A DNA stretch of 7,127 bases from an uncultured Sphingomonadales bacterium (GTDB lineage: Bacteria; Pseudomonadota; Alphaproteobacteria; Sphingomonadales; Sphingomonadaceae), in contig CAJBSR010000473.1 of the NCBI GenBank assembly GCA_903958285.1, forward strand, positions 1 to 7,127, read 5' to 3'. Below are positions 1 to 6,187 of this stretch, one piece after another. Position numbers and translations under genes: made by a program. Each line of letters starts with the position of its first letter. Positions within the stretch are counted from its first letter, which is position 1. The notes beneath the pieces are model-generated. The model saw nothing but the letters and a program-made list of their open reading frames with translations. It was not told the origin of the DNA and searched no databases.

Positions 1-576
1 AACAGGGCCGGAGGGTGAGGTGACGCCCGTCGCATAGGCGGCGGCCACCAGAATGAAGACGATGATGGCGACGACCTTGGTCGAGGCAAACCAGAATTCA
101 AACTCGCCATAGGATTTGGCGGACATCAGATTGACGGCAGTCAATAACGCCATCAGGACGACACCAATTTCCCAGACTTCAAATTGCGGAAACCAGCCGT
201 TGATGATCTTCGCACCGGCAATCGCCTCAATCGCGATCACGACAACCCAGAAATACCAGTAGAGCCAGCCGACCAGAAAGCCGGCCCATTCGCCCACGCC
301 CACGCGTGCGAATTCCGGAAAAGTCTGAACACCCGGCATGGCCATGGCCATTTCAGAAATCATCCGCATGACAAGCAGGACGAGGAAACCGGCCAACGCG
401 TAGCTGAGCACTGCAGCAGGGCCGATGGTGCTGATGGCGGTTGATGATCCGACAAACAGCCCGGCGCCGATGATGCCGCCAAAGGTGATCATGGAAACAT
501 GGCGGGATTTGAGTGTCCGGCTCAGTTCGTTCTTGGGTGCGGGTGGCACCGATCCAACCAGACTCGCCTCAGACAT
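1..576 (-). CDS. Amino acid permease, GabP-like (APC superfamily, AAT family), 3' end cut by window edge
   Basis: This is the N-terminal 192 residues of an inner-membrane proton-coupled amino acid importer; the family is usually about 450-470 residues, so more than half lies off the left edge. The ATG at 576 follows an AGGGGA Shine-Dalgarno (583-588, spacing 6). After a polar N-terminus comes KSRHVSM (23-29), then the substrate-binding signature GGIIGAGLFVGSS (33-45) in the unwound part of TM1. Hydrophobic spans follow at about 28-48, 52-73, 98-125, 135-153 and 160-184. The segments MRMISEMA (70-77), GWLYWYFWVVVI (103-114) and KSYGEFEFWFASTKVVAI (154-171) closely match what I recall of E. coli GabP, so 4-aminobutyrate or another small amino acid is a reasonable substrate guess. 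Relatives such as AnsP, ProY and LysP share the fold, so specificity is not proven. It lies 22 bp downstream of the Lrp-type regulator on the same strand, probably co-transcribed and controlled by it. Confidence 0.92.
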   Translation of the reverse strand, partial: MSEASLVGSVPPAPKNELSRTLKSRHVSMITFGGIIGAGLFVGSSTAISTIGPAAVLSYALAGFLVLLVMRMISEMAMAMPGVQTFPEFARVGVGEWAGFLVGWLYWYFWVVVIAIEAIAGAKIINGWFPQFEVWEIGVVLMALLTAVNLMSAKSYGEFEFWFASTKVVAIIVFILVAAAYATGVTSPSGPV

Positions 577-598
577 GTTTTATCCCCTGTTTCCCTTT

Positions 599-1075
599 CT
601 AGGTGTCTAGCGTTGGCAGCGCCGTTTTGTAAATGACGGGGCGCAGGGCAAAACTTGTCGTGACATTGGCAACGCCGGGGACGCGCGTCAGGCTGTTGCG
701 CAGAAACTCCTCAAAGCGGGTCAATGACCGGACGAGAACGCGCAATTGATAGTCGGACTCGCCGGTCATTAAATAGCATTCCATGACCTCGGGAAAGCCG
801 GCGATGGCTGCTTCAAACGCTTCCAGATGGCGGTCATCCTGCTGGTCGAGCCGGACGCGGACGAAGGCCGTGACATTCAGGTCAAGCGCCTCAGGGTCCA
901 CCAAAGCGACATAGCGCGAGATGACGCCCTCACTCTCGAGATGCCGGACGCGCCGCAGGCACGGGCTTGGCGAAAGGCCCACCTGATCTGCCAGTTCCTG
1001 ATTGGTGATCCGCCCATTTGCCTGAAGGGCCTCCAGAATTTTGATATCAATCGGGTCTGGAGAGAAAATTGGCAT
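599..1075 (-). CDS. Lrp/AsnC-family transcriptional regulator
   Basis: A 158-residue DNA-binding regulator of the feast/famine type, the usual length for the family (about 150-165). Residues 8-60 form the AsnC-type winged helix-turn-helix: DPIDIKILEALQANGRITNQ, then ELADQVGLSPSPCLRRVRHLE, with the recognition helix around 34-46. Residues about 68-142 form the RAM effector-binding/oligomerisation domain, including the MTGESDYQL turn (103-111) where family members contact amino acid ligands. The C-terminus ends in the common pattern of a basic residue plus TALP. I chose the ATG at 1075 because GGAG lies 6 bases upstream. An in-frame TTG at 1087 would add four residues but overlaps that GGAG and has no ribosome-binding site of its own. 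Such regulators often control an adjacent transporter or catabolic gene and themselves, which fits the downstream permease and the divergent E1-like gene. The effector cannot be read from the sequence. Confidence 0.95.
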   Translation of the reverse strand: MPIFSPDPIDIKILEALQANGRITNQELADQVGLSPSPCLRRVRHLESEGVISRYVALVDPEALDLNVTAFVRVRLDQQDDRHLEAFEAAIAGFPEVMECYLMTGESDYQLRVLVRSLTRFEEFLRNSLTRVPGVANVTTSFALRPVIYKTALPTLDT

Positions 1076-1081
1076 AATTTG

Positions 1082-1085
1082 CTCC
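1082..1085 (-). promoter_or_regulatory. Shine-Dalgarno site that fixes the start of the Lrp-type regulator
   Basis: The minus strand reads TTTGGAGCAAATTATG here. GGAG is separated from the ATG at 1075 by six bases, an ideal spacing. The longer in-frame TTG start at 1087 overlaps this GGAG and would leave no site for its own initiation, so the 158-residue form is preferred over 162 residues. Confidence 0.75.
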
Positions 1086-1102
1086 AAATATGTTTATCTT
1101 GG
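1084..1102. promoter_or_regulatory. Candidate operator: CCAA-N11-TTGG dyad with AT-rich centre
   Basis: CCAA (1084-1087) and TTGG (1099-1102) are inverted around an 11-base AT-rich centre, for a total length of 19 bp. Lrp/AsnC proteins generally bind imperfect AT-rich dyads of about 15 bp, so this resembles a possible site. It overlaps the regulator's own Shine-Dalgarno, as expected for autorepression. The arms are only four bases, so chance occurrence is quite possible. Confidence 0.25.
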
Positions 1103-1203
1103 GCTGGTTATGCCAATTCAGTGCCGAAAGGTAGCGGAATTCGCAAGGACATGTCCCGACCATCAGCGCTATTCGGGAAGAACCATCACGCGGAGATCCG
1201 GCC

Positions 1204-3540
1204 ATGCCTACCCTGACTGCGGACAGCCGCACGGACGTTGTTTCCGCTTTAGAAGCACTTGATACCCGGCTGCGCTGGCTCTCTTCATGGACGGTGCACA
1301 ATGCCAACCACATCCGTGAGAAGCGTGATGGGCTAAAGGTCGGTGGGCATCAGGCCAGCTGCGCTTCGATGACGGCGATCATGTCCGCGCTTTATTTCCA
1401 CGCGCTGCGCCCGCAGGACAAGGTGGCAGTAAAGCCGCATGCCGGCCCCGTCCTTCAGGCGATCCACTATCTTTTGGGCAACCAGTCGCTGGAGCAGTTG
1501 CAGCGCTTTCGGGCGCTCGGCGGCGCGCAGAGCTATCCTTCGCGGACCAAGGACAAAATCCCCGTTGATTTCTCGACGGGGTCCGTTGGTCTCGGTGTCG
1601 CCATCACCGCCTTTTCCAGCCTCGTTCAGGACTATCTGATCGCGCATGGCCAGATGGACGAGCAGGACGCTGGGCGCATGATTGCTCTGATGGGCGATGC
1701 GGAACTCGATGAAGGCAACATCTACGAATGCCTGATCGAGGGCTATAAGCACGACATCCGCAACTGCTGGTGGGTGGTCGATTATAACCGGCAGTCGTTG
1801 GACAGCACGACGGCCGACCGGATGTTCCGCCGCTTCGACGATATCTTCGAAACCTGTGGCTGGCGTGTCATCACGCTCAAGCACGGCAAGCTTCAACGCA
1901 AAGTGTTCGCCCAGCCCGGTGGGCAGGCGATTGCCGACTGGATCGACAATTGCCCCAATGCGGAATTTGCCGCGCTCACCTATCAGGGCGGGGCCGCATG
2001 GCGGCAGCGTTTGATGGCGGACATTGGCGGCACGGCAAAGGTCCGCGCGCTGCTCGACAGCTTTGATGATGACGGCCTGGCCACGCTGATGACCAATTTG
2101 GGCGGTCATTGCGTCGAAAGCCTGATCGACGCGTTTGACAGTGCGCAGGATGAACTGCCGACTTTGTTCATCGCCTATACGGTGAAGGGCCATGGCCTGC
2201 CGCTGGCCGGGCATAAGGACAATCATTCCGGCATGATGAACCCGGGGCAGATTGATCAGTTGCGCCAAAGCCTTGCCATCCCTGTGGGGGATGAATGGGA
2301 GCCTTATGGCGGCCTTGGAGATAATCAGGCCTCGCGCCTGAAAGAGTTTGTGTCCAGCAGCGCCTTGGCGGTCAAAGCGCCTGAGGTGGAAGCGCCGACC
2401 ATCCCGGTCCCCGTACGCTTGGCCTTTCCGGCGTCCGACGCCCAGTCCACGCAGGCTGCCTTTGGCAATGTCTTGCTCGAACTGGCCAAGTCCGACGAAC
2501 CCTTGGCGGACCGCATCGTCACCACGGCACCGGACGTGACGCAGACGACGAACCTTGGCGCCTTCGTCAACCAGCGCGGGCTGTTCCGCCGCGCGGAGAT
2601 GGTCGATGTGTTCCGTGCGGCCAAAATCCCGTCCGCCCAAAAATGGGATGGCCATGCCGCAGGGCAGCACATCGAACTTGGCATTGCGGAGAACAACTTC
2701 TTCCTCGCCATGACGTCGCTTGGGCTTGCGGGTCCGCATTTTGGGACGCGGTTGATCCCGGTGGGGACCGTCTATGATCCGTTTATCGCGCGCGGTCTCG
2801 ATGCCCTAAACTATGGCTGCTATTCAGACGCCCGCTTCCTGCTGGTCGGCACGCCATCCGGCCTGACGCTTGGGCCAGAAGGCGGCGCGCACCAGTCCAT
2901 CAACACGCCGCTCATCGGCATGGGCCAGCCCAATCTTGCTTATTTTGAACCCGCTTGGGCCGATGAAGTCGCGCTCATGATGCGGTGGGCTTTCGATTAC
3001 ATGCAGCAGCCGGACGGCAGTTCGGTCTATATCCGCCTCAGCACCCGCGTCATTCCGCAGATGGCGCGCGCAGATGATGCTTGGGAGGCGGATGCGCTGA
3101 AGGGCGGCTATTGGCTGAAACAGCCCGGGCCGAATGCGGATGCGGCCATCGTCTTTACCGGAGCCATTGCGCCAGAAGTGCTCCACGCTTGGGAGCAGTT
3201 GGTCGACGATGTGCCCGGGATCGGACTTTTGAACGTCACATCACCGGATCTGCTGCACCGCGAATGGTCGGCGCGTCACGCAAGCCGCTGGACCGATGGC
3301 AAGCGGCCGCAAAGCCATGTGGAAGACTTGCTCTCGGTCTTGTCGCCGAGCGCGGGACTTGTCACGGTTATTGACGGATCGCCGGGCGCCCTATCCTGGC
3401 TTGGTGGCGTGAAGGGCATGCGCGTCAGCCCGCTGGGCATCGACAGTTTTGGCCAAACGGGCGATCTGCCCGATCTCTATCATCGCTACCGGCTTGATGC
3501 CGATGCGATTATGGATGCCGCAGCGGAGCTTTTCCTTTAG
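1204..3540 (+). CDS. Short AceE-like thiamin diphosphate enzyme (2-oxoacid dehydrogenase E1 / transketolase family)
   Basis: A 778-residue cytoplasmic ThDP enzyme resembling homodimeric pyruvate dehydrogenase E1 (AceE, about 887 residues). Seen: GGHQAS (47-52, AceE GGHMAS), H79 in KPHAGP, STGSVGLG (124-131), the ThDP/Mg motif from GDAELDE (164-170) to N195, and KGHG...HKDNH (328-341) matching the AceE loop with a catalytic histidine. These are followed by the transketolase-type pyrimidine domain with GIAE (E496, the likely cofactor-activating glutamate), GPEGGAHQS (557-565) and a C-terminal domain with IDSFGQTGDLPDLYHRYRLD (746-765). Similarity starts near AceE residue 80, so the N-terminal segment that docks E2 is absent. 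No E2 or E3 gene is nearby. Probable substrates are 2-oxoacids such as pyruvate or 2-oxobutyrate; a transketolase-like carboligation is also possible. GGAGA 7 bases upstream supports the start. The divergent Lrp-type gene suggests amino acid control, as with P. putida mdeR/mdeB. Confidence 0.85.
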   Translation: MPTLTADSRTDVVSALEALDTRLRWLSSWTVHNANHIREKRDGLKVGGHQASCASMTAIMSALYFHALRPQDKVAVKPHAGPVLQAIHYLLGNQSLEQLQRFRALGGAQSYPSRTKDKIPVDFSTGSVGLGVAITAFSSLVQDYLIAHGQMDEQDAGRMIALMGDAELDEGNIYECLIEGYKHDIRNCWWVVDYNRQSLDSTTADRMFRRFDDIFETCGWRVITLKHGKLQRKVFAQPGGQAIADWIDNCPNAEFAALTYQGGAAWRQRLMADIGGTAKVRALLDSFDDDGLATLMTNLGGHCVESLIDAFDSAQDELPTLFIAYTVKGHGLPLAGHKDNHSGMMNPGQIDQLRQSLAIPVGDEWEPYGGLGDNQASRLKEFVSSSALAVKAPEVEAPTIPVPVRLAFPASDAQSTQAAFGNVLLELAKSDEPLADRIVTTAPDVTQTTNLGAFVNQRGLFRRAEMVDVFRAAKIPSAQKWDGHAAGQHIELGIAENNFFLAMTSLGLAGPHFGTRLIPVGTVYDPFIARGLDALNYGCYSDARFLLVGTPSGLTLGPEGGAHQSINTPLIGMGQPNLAYFEPAWADEVALMMRWAFDYMQQPDGSSVYIRLSTRVIPQMARADDAWEADALKGGYWLKQPGPNADAAIVFTGAIAPEVLHAWEQLVDDVPGIGLLNVTSPDLLHREWSARHASRWTDGKRPQSHVEDLLSVLSPSAGLVTVIDGSPGALSWLGGVKGMRVSPLGIDSFGQTGDLPDLYHRYRLDADAIMDAAAELFL

Positions 3541-3564
3541 GCGCTCTATCTGACTGATGTTTTA

Positions 3565-3581
3565 CATTAGAATAGCTAATG
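3565..3581. promoter_or_regulatory. Perfect 6-5-6 inverted repeat overlapping a -10-like element; candidate operator
   Basis: CATTAG (3565-3570) and CTAATG (3576-3581) are exact inverted copies around AATAG. TAGAAT (3568-3573) inside the repeat differs from the sigma-70 -10 consensus at one base, but no good -35 element sits 16-18 bp upstream. If it is a promoter it would probably need an activator, or it may be an alternative-sigma or chance match. The position about 95 bp before the flavoprotein start is consistent with an operator for the demethylation operon. Confidence 0.35.
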
Positions 3582-3636
3582 AAGGGCGGTAGAGGTGCCG
3601 CGCCGGTTGCGGCGGCCCGTCCGCTGACATAGCGAT

Positions 3637-3660
3637 CCGAGCTATTCTCGGTTCACTTTT
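3637..3660 (+). terminator. Weak candidate intrinsic terminator
   Basis: CCGAG (3637-3641) and CTCGG (3647-3651) can form a 5-bp stem with a 5-base loop, followed by TTCACTTTT. The stem is short, the T-run is interrupted, and it ends only 15 bases before the next start codon. It could equally be a leader structure or chance. If functional, it would end transcripts from the E1-like gene. Confidence 0.2.
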
Positions 3661-3675
3661 GTCAGGCTTAAACGT

Positions 3676-6183
3676 ATGAAATCGACAGCGCGTGCAGTGG
3701 TCATTGGCGGTGGCGTGGTGGGCGTTAGCACGCTTTATCACCTCGCTAAGCTTGGATGGACCGATGTTGTCCTTCTGGAGCGCAAGGAACTGACCTCCGG
3801 CTCGACTTGGCACGCAGCCGGTCTGCTGCCGCTGTTCAACCTCAGCTATTCGGTCGGCAAACTGCACCAATATTCGGTTGGGCTCTACCCGAGCCTTGAG
3901 GCAGAGACAGAGCTGAATGTCGGCTTTTCGCAGGTAACCAACATTCGGCTGGCGACGACGCAGGACCGGATGGACGAATATCAATATTATGCAGGCGTTG
4001 CCCGCACCATCGGCGTCGATGTGAACTTCCTGACGCCGGAGCAGGTCAAGGAGATTTGGCCACTCTGCAACACTGAGGGTGTGATCGGCGCGATCCAGCA
4101 TCCTGAAGATGGCTATATCCAGCCTGCCGACCTGACACAGGCGCTGGCAAAGGGGGCTCGCCAGCGCGGTGCCACGATTTATCGTAACACAACGGTCACG
4201 GCGATCACGCAGCAGCCCAATGGTGAATGGCTGATCTCGACCGATCAGGGTGACATCACCTGTGAACACGTCATTTCCTGTTCGGGCAACTTCGCACGTC
4301 AGACGGGTGCGATGGTCGGGCTCGACATCCCGGTCATCCCGGTTGAGCACCAGTATATCGTGACCGAGCAGCATCCCGCGATCATGGAGCGCAAGAAGCA
4401 GGGCCTGCCCGAAATGGGCGTCCTGCGCGAATCCGATGCCAGCTATTACATGCGCGAGGAGGCCGGTGGCCTTCTGCTTGGGCCATATGAAGTCGGCGCG
4501 CCGGCCTGTTACGTTGATGGGCCTGCGTCCAACAGCGAGTATGAACTGTTCCCCGACGCGCTGGAGCGTCTGGAGCCCTATATTCTGGCGGCGATGAGCC
4601 GCGTTCCCGCCTTTGGCGAAGTGGGCATCAAGAAGGTCTATAACGGCGCCATCGCCTATACGCCTGACGGATCGCCGATTGTCGGACCGGCATGGGGCCT
4701 GAAGAATTTCTGGCTGAATGAAGGCCATAGCTTTGGCGTGACGGCGGCCGGTGGTGCCGGCTGGCAGCTGGCACACTGGATTGTCGATGGCGAACCCACC
4801 ATCGACATGATGGGCGTCGATCCCCGCCGCTTCGGCGACTATGCGGGCCGCGGTTTCCTCATCGAAAAGAATGAGGAAGCCTATGCCAAGGTCTTCACCG
4901 TCCATTATCCGGATGAAGAGCGGGAAGCGGGCCGGGCACTGCGCCGCACGCCGTGCTATGACCGGATGAAGGCGCTCGGCGCTGTGTTCGGCTCGGTGTA
5001 CGGATGGGAGCGCCCGAACTGGTTTGCGCCTGCTGGCTATGCCCTGACCGAAGAGGATCTTGATCGTCCGGATGTCCTTCTGAACCACAATCACCCGGTC
5101 GTGGCCGGGGAAGCGGTTCGCGAAAAATGGTCATTCCGTCGCTCCAACTATTTCGAGCATGTTGGCAATGAATGCCGCCATGTTCATGAAAAGGTTGGCC
5201 TTCAGGACATGAGCGCTTTCGCCAAGTGCGAAATCTCAGGCCCAGGTGCCGAAGCATGGCTCGACCAGTTGTTGACCAACGCGGTGCCCAAGAAGCAGGG
5301 CCGCGTCTCGCTCTCCTACCTCCTGACGTCCAAGGGCGGCGTGCGCAGCGAGTTCACCGTCTACAAGGTCGCGCCGCAGCGTTATTACCTTGTGTCGGCG
5401 GGGGCTTATGAGCGCCACGACCATGACTATCTCAAAAAGGCGATGCCGCGCGATGGGTCTGTCTCGTTTGAACGTCTGACAACGTCGATGGGTGTTCTCG
5501 TCCTCGCCGGGCCGCGCGCGCGTGACGTGCTGCAAAAGCTGACCGATGCGGACTTGTCCAACGCGGCTTTCCCGTGGCTGACCGGCCAGAAGATCAGCGT
5601 CGGACTTGCACAGGTGGATGCGCTGCGCGTGAACTTCATTGGAGAGCTGGGCTGGGAAATCCATCACCCGATTGAGATGCAGAATTACATCTTCGATCTG
5701 CTGATGGAGGCCGGCGCCGAATTTGACATCAAGCCCTTCGGCATCCGCGCGATGACGCTGATGGCGCTGGAAAAGAGCTATAAGCTGATCCCACGCGAGT
5801 TGTCGGTTGAGTATGCGGCCTATGAAAGTGGGCTCGACCGCTTCATCAGCCTCAAAAAGCCGGGCTTCTTCGGCAAGGACGCGCTGCTGGCCTGGAAGGA
5901 TAAGGGCCTGTCCAACACGCTGGTCACGATGGAAGTGCACGGCGTAACCGATGCTGACGCCCGTGGATCTGAGGCCATCTACAAGGATGGTGAGATCGTC
6001 GGGCGTGCGACGTCGGGCGGCTATGGCTGGCGCGTCGGCAAGAGTCTGGCGTTGGCGATGATCCAACCTGACCTTGCCGTGGCCGGTGCGGAGTTTGAAA
6101 TCGCCATCCTTGGCAAGCTTCACAAGGCGACGCTTATTGAGGATTCGCCATATGATCCGGAAAACAACGCGTTAAGGAGCTAA
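3676..6183 (+). CDS. Dimethylglycine/sarcosine dehydrogenase-family flavoprotein with fused GcvT domain
   Basis: An 835-residue N-demethylating flavoenzyme: it oxidises an N-methyl amine and the GcvT half can hand the methylene carbon to tetrahydrofolate as 5,10-methylene-THF. The N-terminal DAO-type Rossmann motif is VVIGGGVVGVSTLYHLAKLG (8-27) with E35 for the FAD ribose. SGSTWHAAG (41-49) contains H46, equivalent to the histidine that covalently binds FAD in mammalian DMGDH. H225 and Y258 lie where I recall active-site His225 and Tyr259 in Arthrobacter dimethylglycine oxidase. The FAO_M-like linker is about 380-440, with YGWERPNWF (442-450). GcvT spans about 485-825: GGVRSEFTV (554-562; E559 where GcvT has the folate-contacting Asp, as in human DMGDH), IGELGWEIH (655-663) and the C-terminal barrel with GRATSGGYGWRVGKSLA (776-792). 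Length is normal for bacterial members; no signal peptide is seen. The Shine-Dalgarno is weak (AGG, spacing 9). Substrate could be dimethylglycine, sarcosine or another N-methyl amino acid. Confidence 0.92.
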   Translation: MKSTARAVVIGGGVVGVSTLYHLAKLGWTDVVLLERKELTSGSTWHAAGLLPLFNLSYSVGKLHQYSVGLYPSLEAETELNVGFSQVTNIRLATTQDRMDEYQYYAGVARTIGVDVNFLTPEQVKEIWPLCNTEGVIGAIQHPEDGYIQPADLTQALAKGARQRGATIYRNTTVTAITQQPNGEWLISTDQGDITCEHVISCSGNFARQTGAMVGLDIPVIPVEHQYIVTEQHPAIMERKKQGLPEMGVLRESDASYYMREEAGGLLLGPYEVGAPACYVDGPASNSEYELFPDALERLEPYILAAMSRVPAFGEVGIKKVYNGAIAYTPDGSPIVGPAWGLKNFWLNEGHSFGVTAAGGAGWQLAHWIVDGEPTIDMMGVDPRRFGDYAGRGFLIEKNEEAYAKVFTVHYPDEEREAGRALRRTPCYDRMKALGAVFGSVYGWERPNWFAPAGYALTEEDLDRPDVLLNHNHPVVAGEAVREKWSFRRSNYFEHVGNECRHVHEKVGLQDMSAFAKCEISGPGAEAWLDQLLTNAVPKKQGRVSLSYLLTSKGGVRSEFTVYKVAPQRYYLVSAGAYERHDHDYLKKAMPRDGSVSFERLTTSMGVLVLAGPRARDVLQKLTDADLSNAAFPWLTGQKISVGLAQVDALRVNFIGELGWEIHHPIEMQNYIFDLLMEAGAEFDIKPFGIRAMTLMALEKSYKLIPRELSVEYAAYESGLDRFISLKKPGFFGKDALLAWKDKGLSNTLVTMEVHGVTDADARGSEAIYKDGEIVGRATSGGYGWRVGKSLALAMIQPDLAVAGAEFEIAILGKLHKATLIEDSPYDPENNALRS
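6174..6179 (+). promoter_or_regulatory. Strong Shine-Dalgarno AAGGAG inside the end of the flavoprotein gene
   Basis: AAGGAG lies in the last codons of the upstream gene, 8 bases before the ATG at 6188. The upstream TAA (6181-6183) and this ATG are only 4 bases apart, so the two genes are almost certainly one transcript. The second gene has a much stronger ribosome site than the first, so the oxygenase may be made at least as abundantly as the flavoprotein. Confidence 0.8.
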
Positions 6184-6187
6184 GACC

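Larger units (their letters stand above)
1076..1203. promoter_or_regulatory. Divergent intergenic region between the regulator and the E1-like gene
   Basis: This 128-bp stretch separates two genes transcribed away from each other and must hold promoters for both, unless transcription starts inside a coding region. The half next to the regulator (about 1076-1120) is AT-rich compared with its surroundings. I could not find convincing sigma-70 -35/-10 pairs with 16-18 bp spacing on either strand. On the plus strand GGAGA at 1192-1196 lies 7 bases before the ATG at 1204. Divergent placement beside an Lrp-family gene is a typical setting for autoregulation together with control of the opposite gene, but that is inference from gene order. 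Confidence 0.5.
3541..3675. other. Intergenic gap before the demethylation genes
   Basis: This 135-bp gap is long compared with the 4-bp gap in the following operon, so the two plus-strand units may be transcribed separately. It holds an AT-rich inverted repeat (3565-3581), a GC-rich hairpin (GCCGC 3597-3601 with GCGGC 3609-3613, seven-base loop, no T-run) and a short hairpin followed by T-rich sequence (3637-3660). Just before the next gene only a weak AGG (3664-3666) is available as a ribosome-binding site. No small gene is apparent. Confidence 0.6.

Noticed and set aside
184..444. Plus-strand open frame of 86 codons over the permease
   Set aside because: Antisense to the GabP-like permease, whose transmembrane and GGIIGAGLFVG motifs establish the minus-strand gene.
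827..1216. Plus-strand open frame of 129 codons crossing the regulator and the intergenic region
   Set aside because: Mostly antisense to the Lrp-type gene, overlaps the start of the E1-like gene out of frame, and has no motif.
1333..2739. Minus-strand open frame of 468 codons opposite the E1-like gene
   Set aside because: It lies wholly inside a gene with clear AceE-family motifs on the plus strand. Its translation is rich in Arg/His/Gly with no recognisable domain, typical of an antisense shadow in GC-rich coding DNA.
1204..3540. Annotation as a classical pentose-phosphate transketolase
   Set aside because: The layout and motifs (GGHQAS, SYPS, GPEGGAHQS, HKDNH loop) follow AceE more closely than TktA, and the length of 778 exceeds the usual 650-680.
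3562..5094. Minus-strand open frame of 510 codons opposite the flavoprotein gene
   Set aside because: It is antisense to the FAD-binding half of the DMGDH-like protein, shows no family motif in translation, and ends within the intergenic gap. Codon bias of the real gene explains its length.
5236..6123. Minus-strand open frame of 295 codons opposite the GcvT half
   Set aside because: Antisense shadow of a strongly conserved GcvT domain; the translation has no recognisable motif.
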